Of a stretch of 64,000 nucleotides of DNA, positions 1-11,355 are shown in pieces (within the stretch, counting starts at the first letter, position 1; each line of letters starts with the position of its first letter). The DNA comes from Diadema setosum (lineage: Eukaryota; Echinodermata; Echinoidea; Diadematoida; Diadematidae): NCBI RefSeq assembly GCF_964275005.1, contig NC_092689.1, forward strand, positions 5,001 to 69,000, read 5' to 3'. The notes below the pieces were generated by a model. It worked only from the letters and a program-made list of their open reading frames with translations, was not told where the DNA came from and made no database searches. Both the position numbers and the translations under genes were made by a program.

Positions 1-217
1 TGCTAACGTTTGTGCGTTTTGCACCAGACATCTAAAATCTATTGATAAACTAGACTGTGACAAGAACTGGAAAGTAAAAATCACAGACCTATTTCAGTGT
101 TTTGGGGGGTTGTCGTCACTTCCATTCTTAAACAGAAAAATAGAATTTTACTGAGTAGAGTTCCCCGCAATACATAACTCACATTCATCGTCATTGACAG
201 GGTACCTATAAGCTAGC

Positions 218-411
218 TGAATTGAATTTAAGGCAGCGACGAAAGTTGAAAGGTATGCGTACCATAGAGCTCTATGGTCTATGGTATGGCCACAGAACAC
301 CCACACGATTTGTACAGCTACATAGTGCGAGCTGTACAGCTACAAATCATGCGGGCTTTCTGAGCCCCTACGTACGTTTCAACTTTGGTTGCTGCCTTCG
401 ATTCAACTGAG
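218..411. mobile_element. Short inverted-repeat element (MITE-like)
   Basis: The two ends are imperfect inverted repeats of about 45 bp. The left end carries AAGGCAGCGACGAAAGTTGA and the right end is its near reverse complement. The centre holds a second, inner palindrome around TTTGTACAGCT / AGCTGTACA. There is no room for a transposase, so this is a non-autonomous DNA transposon or a fold-back sequence. A 62-codon frame crosses it but is explained by the inverted repeat. No clear target duplication could be fixed. Confidence 0.6.
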
Positions 412-884
412 AATGTACTTGGCTTATACCATATTGAATATCAATGACTGTAAATGCGAGTGTATCACAGGGAATTACTCAGTAAATTTTATGAGTTTGA
501 AGAGTGAAAACAGCAACAGCCCCCAAATGACACTGAAATGAGTGTGATTAGGGCTTACTACTGTGTAGTCAACCTGTCATTGTTTAGTTTCAACTTGGAT
601 TTCACAAGACGCAAGATTCATGAAAAAGTAAAATGCCTGCAAAAGGTTGATTTATACACAATCTGTTGAATGCAAGTTGGCAGTTGGAAAAAGTTTCATG
701 TCTCCCAAAATGCTGTTGGCTCAAATTCGCAAAAGTTTCATGCTACAGCATCCACGAACGTTTCTGGTTTTACAGTATACTATTTGAACAATAAGTATCT
801 GAAAAATCCCCACCCAGAAAAATGCCAGACCTGATGTTTGACCCATCATAATAACTCTCTTTATCATTGTCTTCCTTCATTCAG
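412..884. other. Unique non-coding stretch
   Basis: AT-rich with no long frame and no repeat that I can see elsewhere in the window. Its last 35 bases are a pyrimidine-rich tract ending in TTCATTCAG, which could serve as a 3' splice site for the exon-like sequence that follows. Confidence 0.5.
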
Positions 885-922
885 GTAAAGAGCCAGTCAT
901 CGTTTGTAACCATCCTTCTCAG

Positions 923-1047
923 AGAGAAGCCTCACTGAGGGGGACATCGATGATGTCTTCGAAGCCCTCTACCAAGATTCCAACTTGGAGGGACAAGACA
1001 TCAAAGAGGAGCACAACAGCCCAAATTTATTATTACAAATATTATAA
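923..1047 (+). pseudogene. Exon-like fragment at the left edge of the 7.9-kb unit
   Basis: After a pyrimidine tract and CTTCTCAG, one frame reads an acidic, protein-like peptide containing DIDDVFEALYQDSNLEGQDI, with C-rich third codon positions (GAC ATC GAT GAT GTC TTC GAA GCC CTC TAC). It then runs into the repeat unit and stops at 1045. Only this copy has the upstream part. In copies 2 and 3 the sequence to the left of ACATCAAAGAGG is unrelated, so the tandem duplication breakpoint cuts the exon. A second frame starting near 885 is also open but less protein-like. I do not recognise the protein. It may be the last exon of a host gene lying to the left, or a decayed fragment. Confidence 0.35.
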
Positions 1048-1794
1048 AACATATTGAATGATGTATGAAACAACTGCAAAAATGTATTCAGAGTGTGAGG
1101 AAATCACTGATTTGCAAAAAAAAAAAAAAAAAAACAACCATTGTAGAAGGTACACAGTGTAGTCTCGTCATTAATCACAGGAGTCTTAGTGTTATGCCTT
1201 CGATAACATGTGTTATTTTCTTTGTATTTCATTGTTTTTAATTGCGTAATAACACCATTGAATATCACTGAATCTGATTCTTCTTTTGTGATGACCTTGT
1301 TTCATGTGTAAAGACTGTTTGTTGGATGTTTGGCTGATAGCGTTGTCAAGGAGTTAATGGGTGATTGCAATGCAGAATATGTGTCTTATGTTTGAAGTGA
1401 GTGCTGAACTTTGACCTTCGTTTTCTCCATTTTTGGTTTTTACGACATTCAACATATTAGAAGACCATAACTTAAGCAAAAGCTGCTTTCTTAGCTAGTC
1501 AATGCTGGCGAAAATGAAATGCCGTTGCTAGGGCTTTCGTTATTTTGAGTGCTGATTGGCTGCCTTCCGAGCTCGCCTTGCAAGGATCAGCTGGCGTGCG
1601 AAATGAAATGTTGCCAGTTTAACATGTAGTAGATTGATGTTATAATAATTACAATATCAATGCATTTAGCAGTGTTAAATGACTTTAAATAAATAATTTA
1701 CCATTAAAAAGTTATTATAACGACAAATTTACATTTACAACTTGGAATTTGAGGAGTTTTGACCGTGAAGAAAAATTGTACTTTTGTCTTTTGT

Positions 1795-1804
1795 CCGCCA
1801 TCTT
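1795..1804. promoter_or_regulatory. YY1-like CCGCCATCTT box
   Basis: The word CCGCCATCTT matches the core of the YY1 consensus, a motif typical of promoters and early transcribed sequence. It is unchanged in all three units (also 9619-9628 and 17581-17590) and lies about 200 bp before the GC-rich conserved frame. A regulatory role is inference from the motif and its conservation only. Confidence 0.3.
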
Positions 1805-1919
1805 CATTTCCGCACCACCGAACTAACACATTATATACACATAATACATGTTACATACTGTTAGCTAGTGTACCTGGATTTTGACGTCTTGTTTTGATAG
1901 ATCGTGCCTTTAGCTGTCA

Positions 1920-2214
1920 GCATTTCCGTTGATATTACTAATCTAGATTATATTGCACGTAAGTCATCTCTTAATCTACGTGTAATTAGACACAATCTGA
2001 GTAGCGATGCCGGTCGTTTTTCCCGAACTATCGGCCGCAGTGCCGTGGACCGCCGCCGCCGGGTGCGGGCTGGAGAACTGCGGCAGCGAACTCTGCCTTG
2101 AGTGACGCCCGGGTGGCTCGGGCATTGAACGAGGGGTTGCGCAGCCTCGATCCCGCTGACCAGAGGAATCTCTCTGCACTGATAACTTTTGAAAGGAAAA
2201 TGCCCTTGTACTGA
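1920..2214 (+). pseudogene. GC-rich conserved frame, copy 1 version
   Basis: This matches the segments at 9740-10036 and 17690-17982. It has an extra T in the CGGTCGTTTTTCCC run, so the short frame that is open in the other two copies is shifted here. The peptide end, with LRSLDPADQRNLSALITF, is still readable downstream. The segment is far richer in GC than its surroundings and may be a captured exon or the start of an old gene. I cannot name a family. Confidence 0.35.
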
Positions 2215-5205
2215 AAGTTGGTACCAGCCATTAACACATGTCCTTAATTACTGTGCAAAATTTCAGCCTAATCCGATAGTCCCTTCATAGTGGTTGCTAG
2301 GGAGTTTTGCTTCCTGTTTTTTGTTCCATTCATTGCACGGAGCTTGAATAGACCCTAAACCTTGAAGCCCCTTTTTCTCAGTAAATACTTTTCCAGAGTG
2401 TGTACAGCACTGTACTTTCTTTTCATAATTTAGATGGGTTAGGAAGGTCCATTTGTATTGAGTTATACATCATTTTAAAGCTTAGAGTCTGCTCTTTCAG
2501 AATCTGCCCCTGAAAATTCATGTCTGCCAACTGTTTGTTCGTTTTGTGGTGCAGGGTCACATATTTTCACCACTTACCCCTAACAATAATCAGTAAGAGA
2601 TGAATACACAAACACACACATGCGCGCACATGCACGGGCACAAACACATTCACTGTCAAACGTATCAAATAACAGCACTATTATGCAAAACATAATCAAC
2701 TGGCACTCTAGGATGTTTACATGCACAAATTTTATCATCCACCTGTACATAACTTACATACACATACTGTACATGCATGTGAATGCCCATATTAAAAAAT
2801 ACACCTTGAAACACATCAAATACCAGCATATTGGAACATAGTACTATTTATTAGAATCCAGTCACACTCTTCAATTTTTTCCAGCACAGTGTACATGACT
2901 TTACTGTAACCAGGAGGTAGTAGAAACGCTGAATCTACACAGAGGGAAACTCCAAACAAGATCCGCTCAACAGGTCCTTGATAAGATCAGGCATCTTATC
3001 GGTCTAAACCATAGCCATTAGATTTAGAACGAAATTGTGTTGGGCTAGTTCATTTTATACAGGGGGAAAGTAATCCTTTTTCCTATAAATGTTTTAGCTC
3101 AAATTACCAATTTTTTTTTAAATTTTCATGCAAACGCATCTTGAAATACAGTATGTCCCCCAAAAAAAATTACAACGGGACCCTCCGCAATGATATCTTT
3201 AAAAATAGTGAATCCAACTAAATACAAATTCAGGGTATGAAACTATAACTCATTGCCCACATCTTACAGGAAACCCCATTCGATTTGCTTCAGTGGTCAA
3301 AGAGAAATGAGGAATTTTGTAGAGGATGTCGGGAATCTCTTTTGTCCTAAGTTCTGTCAATTTTCTTGTCAAAAACCCATTTTTGTATCGTGTTACACAA
3401 AAGGAAAATATGCTAAAAACAGCATATCACAATTAACTTTTTTAAAGAATTGTAATGGGGACGACCAATGTTATGTCACATTATAAATGTACAATTGTAC
3501 TTCTAATGAAATAAATCATAGAAAACCAAGGATTTACACAGAAATTAAAAAAATCTGTGCTGTACTGTTGTGTATACTGGAAAGTATCAATAGTTTTCAG
3601 CTAATAAATTCAACACAGAGAATGATTACATCGCTGTTCGATTTTGAAACAGGCTCACTGCATAATGCACATCCAGTACTTTCATGAAGGTGATGCACCT
3701 TTACAAATTGAAAGGGGGCGCACATGTCCATCCCCCATTTTTTTCTTATTTCTTTTGTTTTAACAAAAAATGAAATGGGGGTGCGTGCCTGGTGCACACC
3801 CCTCGTGATCTGCCAGTGCACAAAGTTCTTGTTGAATGATGATGGGAAATGAATAACCGACAAAGCAACTACAGTCATATCTGTTACATGGGAGCAGTGA
3901 TGAAACGAGAAATGACAGCCTCACACAAGAATACAGGAAATCTACCAAACCAAAATGTTGCGTGCCTTTTTATATCAAAGGACAATCGCTGATTGAATAT
4001 TGAGAGTGAAGGTCAAGGTATATGATGCTATTCAAATGGCAATCACTGGCATTAGGAACATTGACCAGTAAGGAGTACACCTGAAGGAGACAAAAAAAGA
4101 AAAGATAGAAGAAGAAAAAATTACAGTGCACTCCTATTTGTATTATAACGAAATTCCAGTAAAGCAAAATTAAAATTCAGGCCGCAACATTATCTTCCCT
4201 ATGTTATTTCATTGTTTAGAAATACTGCTGGTCCCGAGGACTTTGTTATAGACAATGGGAGTCCACTATGCAACAACTACAACCCATAATCCCTGAAATC
4301 AGCTCATAATGCTTGGAATCCTGTTCCTGAGATTAGGACTGCGGTTCTAAGCTTCCCCAAAACGTCTCAAGATGCCATGCAAGCTGCCTGGTAGTGTGCT
4401 CATTGTTGCCGTGGAACCTCGAGAGATGCCGTACTTTTCCAGCGAAGAGCCACGGGATTCTCTCGTCGAGGAGACTTAGGTGTACCTGCAAAGATTAGAG
4501 TATTTATCACCATGTCAGTGTCATTATTTACATTAAAAATGCCACATACAGCTGTAATCATGTAATCACTGGAAAAAAAAAAATCAAATTTATAAGATAT
4601 TTCGCATCTCACTTAAACAGCAAAATGAACCAGTCAACATTTTGTCTACTTTGACCAATATCTGAGTGAGCTCTTTCTGAGACTTTGAATGGTACCCCTA
4701 CCATACAGCTTAAAAAATATCTCTACACAATCATAAAATCACCTTAAACAGTACATGTAGTCGTACCTTCATGTTGGAGACAGAAGTTGGAAGAAGCTCG
4801 ACATCACAGGACTTCACACCAGAATTCACCCAGGAAGATGTGCATGTGCACTTAGAGTGGGCCCCTACAACCAAAAAGGAAGCGGACAGCATGATGGACC
4901 CGTGGACCTCTTCTCGCATCAGCCACCTGCATTAACCATAGATTTTGACGAGAAAGACAATAGACCTACATGTAATTACAATGTATCACAATAGTTATAA
5001 TCCACAGCAATAAAACTGAGGTGTGTAAAATTATGAAGTAGAAATTCTATGCAATAAATATTTTGTAGGTGTCAGTCATCCCTGCTAAATTTATAGAATA
5101 TCAAAACTTCAAATATACAAGTCTATTTATTGTTCTTTCTTGTGTAATTGTCGTGACTACATACAGACACAGTGTACATACAGATAATTTCTAGTACCTT
5201 GTACA

Positions 5206-5275
5206 TTAACTTGTCTACGGTGTCTACAAAGTACACATTGCAATGTGTACTTAGTAGACACCATAGACAAGTTAA
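5206..5275. repeat. 70-bp near-perfect hairpin in unit copy 1
   Basis: TTAACTTGTCTAC and GTAGACA...GACAAGTTAA face each other around GTACACATTGCAATGTGTAC, with only a few mismatched positions. Copy 2 has a slightly shortened version (13997-14059). Copy 3 has lost it in its internal deletion. It could be the remains of a tiny inverted-repeat transposon, or it could be a structure-forming site. Confidence 0.8.
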
Positions 5276-5711
5276 TGTTAATTTGAACACTTCGAGAACG
5301 AAAGCTGATGTTACAGCTACGTACATATAGTTTGCTTGATATGATTGATAATTCACGCTAGGATTGACAACTTTTCCAGATTGGAATACTCACACAACGT
5401 ACAGTACCACCTGTTAAAACCACACTAAATACCGATAAATGTGAGGAAAAATTCGCTTCTTGTTCTAATCACAGGTTCAAAATAAGCTTGCGTTTACAGC
5501 TAGGTAGGCCCTAGGCCTACCTTGAAAAAAAAATATGGACAAACATGCAAGGAAAGTTCGTTCATTATTTTCTGCAACTGTACAAGCGGGGAATGTTGAG
5601 TGAAGTACATGTAGAAAACAGCCACAATTTGTGCTGTGACAGTGTGAACAGAGTGTTACAACAACTCGATCGTTGTGGGGGAATTGCGTTTAGCTGAGGC
5701 AATTCTAAGTA

Positions 5712-6266
5712 TAGTAGCCCTACTACATATCGACCACCCTTATTGAAACCGACCGCGTGTAATTCGCGCACTGAACACTTAGTACGCACTTCTCTGCGCG
5801 CAAAGCACATAAAAATGGATTGGCTTTGAATGTAGATTAGGATGGTATGGGAAAACGCGATAATTCACTGTTCATTAATGGTTTTAATCAAGGACAAAAT
5901 TTCGAATGAATATTTTCACCGAATCGTAATGACAGCACAATGTAATGTCTATGGAAGTTTCTAAAAGGCTTCTAAAAAGCTTCGTACAACACGGTGTTCA
6001 ATACAACTCGGTTTGCGTGCATTGTCAATGCAAAATCAGCGGTCGATCCTAAAAACGCGATTTACCGCGGGGAGCTGAAACGAGGCCACGCAAGTTCGTC
6101 GGCGATATTTTTGCACTGAAAGTTCGAATCGAAAAGGGAACAACGGGATTTGATAGAGCTGGATTTTCTCAATCACGTAGGTCAAGTTTTTTACGTGAAT
6201 TTCAGTGATAGATATTCTTATCAAGCAAATAAACATTAGGCGGTCGATTAGTAGTAGGTCCAACCC
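5712..6266. mobile_element. 555-bp TA-flanked DNA element, only in unit copy 1
   Basis: The ends are imperfect inverted repeats: CCTACTACATATCGACCACC at the left and, reverse-complemented, CCTACTACTAATCGACCGCC at the right. The element is flanked by TA (5710-5711 and 6267-6268). Copy 2 at 14489-14490 and copy 3 carry the uninterrupted site CTAAGTACCCAG, so insertion duplicated TA. That points to a Tc1/mariner-type or other TA-target non-autonomous transposon. No transposase domain is visible. An 85-codon minus-strand frame inside it resembles no protein that I know. Confidence 0.8.
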
Positions 6267-7021
6267 TACCCAGAAAAGAAAAAAATAAGTCAAGGAGCCA
6301 TTATGGGTTTGGAATAAATTTTTACACCCACAAATTTACTGAAAAACAAAGTTTTAAAAGCACATAACCTATCGTATGTAATCAGCTCAAGATTCACGAT
6401 CGCCGTGATCAGCTGTTCCTTCGTACAGACTAACATGCTACAGGCACAATTTGCTGTTATTAGATTACTGACACAACAAATCGATCATTGTGGGGGAATT
6501 GCGTATAGTTGAGGTAACTTACATACTCATGAAGGATGATAAGTAAGCCAAGGAGCTGTAATTGATTTGACATCAGTTTTACATCAACAAATTTACGGAA
6601 ATACGACGTTTGAAAAGCACAAAACCTACCGTAATCAGCTCAAGATTCGCGATTGCCGTGATCAGGTGTACGCACAACACGCACAACAGTACCAGCAGCA
6701 TCGACAGTGAACAGGTGCAGGTACTCCTTGATGCCGTGATTTCAGCTTGATCCTTCTTCGAAATTGCATGATGATAAATGTGACCTTCTTTTCCTCTTGT
6801 GTGTTGATTTCAAGGCTTCTAATTTCTACCTCAACTTGCTAAAAAACAATCTAACAAAGCGGAAAAATGTCACATTTCCGTACTGAACAGCAGTCACGAT
6901 ACGTGTGTTGCATGCGGTAAGCCTACACTAGAGCACTACAAATACACACGTACACCGCGGCCGCTGCTGTTATGCAGCAATCCCCATAGTATAACACGTA
7001 GATGGCTTGTAAACAAGGGTC

Positions 7022-7055
7022 TCCGGCGCGCGCGCGCAGTTGACCAATCGCGCGC
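7022..7055. repeat. CG-dinucleotide stem with central CCAAT box
   Basis: Two alternating CG runs (GCGCGCGCGCG and CGCGCGCG) flank GTTGACCAAT. The segment is preceded by CCGCGGCCGC about 70 bp upstream. Copy 2 keeps it (about 15228-15260), while copy 3 has lost the CG runs. CpG density plus a CCAAT box suggests a small promoter-like island, or Z-DNA-prone sequence, in otherwise AT-rich DNA. Function is unproven. Confidence 0.4.
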
Positions 7056-7362
7056 GAACAACGCGTATTTCGATCTGGTGTCTTGGTAACGAGGCTGTTT
7101 ACGCGTCTGGGAGACAAATGTGGGTACTAGGGTTCAACGCAGAATTTCTTAGACACGATAGCCAAAAGAACAGTCATTTTCGACGTAAACGAAGGGGATT
7201 TGGTCTTCAGACGTAAGATTTTTGTCAACTTTTGAGACTGACATCCCACCTTTCTCTTCAAAATTTCACCTTTTTTAGATTGTATTTCGAAATATTGTTG
7301 ATATCATCAGAAACTAGAACATTTCCCGTACAACATGATACCAAAATGTCAAGTTGGTCCCT

Positions 7363-8000
7363 GAGAACCTAAAGGTCTTTTTTTTTTTTTTTTTTACAAA
7401 AAGACCTTTAGGTACCCCAAAAAAGACCATCCCCCAAAAAGGACTTTTAAGTCCCCCAAAATAGACCTTTGAGTACCTGAAGCGCAAACTCAGATGAGGG
7501 ACCTAACGGTCCCTTTTGGGGTACGCAGAGGTCTTTTTTGGGGTACCTAAAGGTCTTTTTACAAAAAAAAGACCTTTAGGTACCCCTAAAAAGACCATCC
7601 CCCAAAAAGGACTTTTAAGTCCCCCAAAATAGACCTTTGAGTACCTGAAGCGCAAACTCAGATGAGGGATCAAACGGTCCTTTTTGGGGTACGCAGAGGT
7701 CTTTTTTGGGGTACCTAAAGGTCTCTTTTTTTCAGGTACTCAAAGGTCTATTTTGGGGGACTTAAAAGTCCTTTTTGGGGGATGGTCTTTTTTGGGGTAC
7801 CTAAAGGTCTTTTTACAAAAAGACCTTTAGGTACCCCAAAAAAGACCTAAGGTCTTTTTACAAAAAGACCTTTAGGTACCCCAAAAAAGACCATCCCCCA
7901 AAAAGGACTTTTAAGTCCCCCAAAATAGACCTTTGAGTACCTGAAGCACAAACTCAGATGAGGGACCAAACGGTCCCTTTCGGGGTACGCAGAGGTCTTT
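7363..8000. repeat. Palindromic GGTACC hairpin array in unit copy 1
   Basis: This is built from modules such as GACCTTTAGGTACCCC, CCATCCCCCAAAAAGGAC and TTTTAAGTCCCCCAAAATAG, each present in both orientations. The modules form long snap-back arms, for example GGTACCTAAAGGTCTTTTT facing AAAAAGACCTTTAGGTACC around ACAAA. A block with CTGAAGCGCAAACTCAGATG closes several module groups. Copy 2 (15553-15978) and the segment before the telomere tract (22541-23005) belong to the same family. No coding potential is visible. Confidence 0.9.
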
Positions 8001-8271
8001 TTTGCTAACCCTACTATTTTCTTAGAAAAATCGTTATTACTTTCTTATTTCTTACTTTTTTGAGCTGAAATTGATATAATATATGATTTAATTATAACCG
8101 ATCGATCCTATACCATTTTTTGTGAAATTTTTCTGCAGACGAGAAATATAGGGCGTTTCCAAAATATTATAGGTACCCGGGGGTCCTTTATTTGGTTACC
8201 ATGGTTACGGTTCCAACTCAACTTAGTTAGGGTTTTTGAATTGTACCTTATTTAGCTAGTACTTAACCCCA

Positions 8272-8308
8272 TGACCTTTGACCTGCAGCCCCTGTAGGTC
8301 AAAGTTCA
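8272..8308. promoter_or_regulatory. Inverted pair of DR1 nuclear-receptor half-site motifs
   Basis: TGACCTTTGACCT (8272-8284) is a perfect inverted AGGTCA-A-AGGTCA direct repeat (DR1). Twelve bases on, AGGTCAAAGTTCA (8296-8308) is a near-perfect DR1 on the other strand. DR1 is the known target of HNF4/COUP-TF/RXR-type receptors. Copy 2 keeps both (16246-16258 and 16270-16282). Whether anything binds them here is unknown. Confidence 0.4.
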
Positions 8309-9582
8309 ATGTTCAATCCTAACCAAAAAATGCAGTTGGGTTGTAACGCAGGATAAAAGTATAAGGTGCCTGTTCTAGGGCTGAAAATAGCACATTTTAT
8401 TTTCAGAGAAAAAAATTTAAAACAATGCTGGGCAGAAAGCCCATACCATTTTCTATAACATATCCAAAAATTAGCTCAAACGGACTATTTTTAACGAAAA
8501 TATGGCAATTTTTTGGACAAAAGTGGTGTTGCGTCTTTTAATTTTTCCAAATTAGGCTCTTCTTGCATCACTGATAAAATCCTTTTTCGTAGACGTAATG
8601 ATTTTTTTTTCATCTAAAATAAGCCTTAAGACTTGTTCTACACTATATAAAAAAAGAAAATTTCTATCTCCCAAGAAAAAGTTGAAAATTTTTAACCCTA
8701 ATTAGGTAAGGGTTAGAAAAATTCAAGAAAAATCACCATGGCAAAACTTTCGCCGCAGATGGCGCTCTGCTCTCAAAGACTTGGTTACTTGGTTACTTGA
8801 TTACATCAAAGAGGGGCACAACAGCCCAAATTTATTATTACAAACATTATAAAACATATTGTATGATGTATGAAACAACTGCAAAAATGTATTCAGAGTG
8901 TGAAGAAATCACTGATTTGCAAAAAAAAACAACAAAACAAAAACCATTGTAGAAGGTGCACAGTGTAGTCTCGTCATTAATGACAGGAGTCTTAGTGTTA
9001 TGCCTTCGATAACATGTGTTATTTTCTTTGTATTTCATTGTTTTTAATTGTGTAATAACACCATTGAATATCATTGAATCTGATTCTTCTTTTGTGATGA
9101 CCTTGTTTCATGTGTAAAGACTGTTTGTACCAAATTTTAGCTTCATTGGATGTTTGGCTGATAGCGTTGTCAAGGAGTTAATGGGTGATTGCAATGCAGA
9201 ATATGTGTCTTATGTTTGAAGTGAGTGCTGAACTTTGACCTTCGTTTTCTCCATTTTTGGTTTTTACGACATTCAACATATTAGAAGACCATAACTTAAG
9301 CAAAACCTGCTTTCTTAGCTAGTTAATGCTGGCGAAAATGAAATGCCGTTGCTAGGGCTTTCGCTATTTTGAGTGCTGATTGGCTGCCTTCCGAGCTCGC
9401 CTTGCAAGGATCAGCTGGCGTGCGAAATGTAATGTTGCCAGTTTAACATATAGTAGATTGATGTTATAATAATTACAATATCAATGCATTTAGCAGTTTT
9501 AAATGACTTTAAATAAATAATTTACCATTAAAAAGTTATTATAACGACAAATTTACATTCACAACTTGGAATTTGAGGAGTT

Positions 9583-10036
9583 TTGACCGTGAAGAAAAAT
9601 TGTACTTTTGTCTTTTGTCCGCCATCTTCATTTCCGCACCACCGAACTAACGCATTATATACACATAATACATGTTACATACTTTTAGCTAGTGTACCTG
9701 GATTTTTGACGTCTTGTTTTGATAGATCGTACCCTAACCCTAGCATTTCCGTTGATATTACTAATTTAGATTATATTGCACGTAAGTCATCTCTTAATCT
9801 ACGTGTAATTAGACACAATCTGAGTAGCGATGCCGGTCGTTTTCCCGAACTATCGGCCGCAGTGCCGTGGACCGCCGCCGCCGGGTGCGGGCTGGAGAAC
9901 TGCGGCAGCGAACTCTGCCTTGAGTGACGCCCGGGTGGCTCGGGCATTGAACGAGGGGTTGCGCAGCCTCGATCCCGCTGACCAGAGGAAACTCTCTGCA
10001 CTGATAACTTTTGAAAGGAAAATGCCCTTGTACTGA
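9583..10036 (+). CDS. Conserved short frame in unit copy 2, protein unknown
   Basis: Two overlapping frames run through a conserved GC-rich block. One is 114 codons from 9583 to 9927 and includes SVDITNLDYIARKSSLNLRV. The other is 68 codons from 9830 to 10036 and ends in LRSLDPADQRKLSALITF-ERKMPLY. The 68-codon frame is also open in copy 3 (17776-17982). The block lies after a YY1-like box. The downstream peptide has the look of coding sequence, with helix-forming and charged residues. However, the frames are short, overlap, and are shifted in copy 1. It may be a decayed exon captured by the unit. I recognise no family. Confidence 0.25.
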
Positions 10037-11237
10037 AAGTTGGTACCAGCCATTAACAGCATGTCCTTAACTACTGTGCAAAATTTCAGCCTAATCCGAT
10101 AATCCCTTCATAGTGGTTGCTAGGGAGTTTTGCTTCCTGTTTTTTGTTCCATTCATTGCACGGAGCTTGAATAGACCCTAAACTTTGAAGCCCCTTTTTC
10201 TCAGTAAATACTTTTCCAGAGTGTGTACAGCACTGTACGTTCTTTTCATTATTTAGATGGGTTAGGAAGGTCCATTTGTATTGAGTTAAACATCATTTTA
10301 AAGCTTAAGAGTCTGCTCTTTCAGAATCTGCCCCTGAAAATTCATGTCTGCCGACTTTTTGTTCGTTTTGTGGTGCAGGGTCACATATTTTCACCACTCG
10401 CCCCTAACAATAATCAGTAAGAGATGAATACACAAACACACACATGTACCAACACACACATGCGCGCACATGCACGGGCACAAACACATTCACTGTCAAA
10501 CGTATCAAATAACAGCACTATTATGCAAAGCATAATCAACTGGCACTCTAGGATGTTTACATGCACAAATTTTATCATCCACCTGTACATAACTTACATA
10601 CACATACTGTACATGCATGTGAATGCCCATATTAAAAAATACACCTTGAAACACATCAAATACCAGCATATTGGAACATAGTACTATTTATTAGAATCCA
10701 GTCACACTCTTCAATTTTTTCCAGCACAGTGTACATGACTTTACTGTAACCAGGAGGTAGTAGAAACGCTGAATCTACACAGAGGGAAACTCCAAACAAG
10801 ATCCGCTTAACAGGTCCTTGATAAGATCAGGCATCTTATCGGTCTAAACCATAGCCATTGAATTTAGAACAAAATTCTGTTGGGCTAGTTCATTTTATAC
10901 AGGGGGAAAGTAATCCTTTTTCCTATAAATATTTTAGCCCAAATTACCAAATTTTTGTAAATTTTTATGCAAACGAATCTTGAAATACAGTATGTCCCCC
11001 AAAAAAATTACAACAGGACCCCCCCCCCCCCCAATGATTAGCTGGACACCATACACTTAGTGTTGTTCATGTAAATAGTCCTACAAAGTGTACATGTTGC
11101 TAAATTGCATTCCAAGTGGCAAAACCAGCCAGTAACCTGCATACTTCTCAGTTTCCAGAGTGTATTAAAATACCGGTATAATAGAGACAATTTAAAACAA
11201 TAAAAAACAATATATAAATGACGCACAGGTCTGAGTG

Positions 11238-11355
11238 CGTCAGTCGGAATTGTGTGCATAAGGTAACTATGGAATGCTTAACCCACGAGGCGAAGCCGAG
11301 TGGGTTTAGGCTAAATTCCATAGTTACCGCATGCACACTATATTCAGACTGACGC
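11238..11355. repeat. 118-bp hairpin in unit copy 2 (also copy 3)
   Basis: The outer arms are GCGTCAGTC and GACTGACGC. Inner arms GTGTGCAT / ATGCACAC, GGTAACTATGGAAT / ATTCCATAGTTACC and AACCCAC / GTGGGTT continue towards a loop near GAGGCGAAGCC. The matching hairpin in copy 3 is 19180-19298. Copy 1 has different sequence at this place. This looks like a small fold-back element or a structured non-coding RNA candidate. Confidence 0.75.

Larger units (their letters stand above)
998..8802. repeat. 7.9-kb tandem unit, copy 1
   Basis: The copy starts at ACATCAAAGAGG and ends where the same word begins copy 2, giving 7,805 bp. Almost every line of it reappears in copies 2 and 3 with only scattered differences. 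Landmarks in order: an A-rich tract (about 1117), a CCGCCATCTT box (1795), a GC-rich conserved frame (about 2010-2215), a CA/CG-rich tract (2600-2650), a hairpin (5206-5275), an inserted TA-flanked element (5712-6266), a CG-rich stem (about 7022-7055), a palindromic array (7363-8000), and a paired AGGTCA site (8272-8308). Compared with the others it lacks the 12957-13478-type element and the hairpin at 11238-11355. Around 3190-3395 it carries sequence that copies 2 and 3 do not have. Confidence 0.95.

Noticed and set aside
7363-8000. A CRISPR-like array
   Set aside because: The repeats are palindromic modules without unique spacers, in a eukaryotic context with no cas genes.
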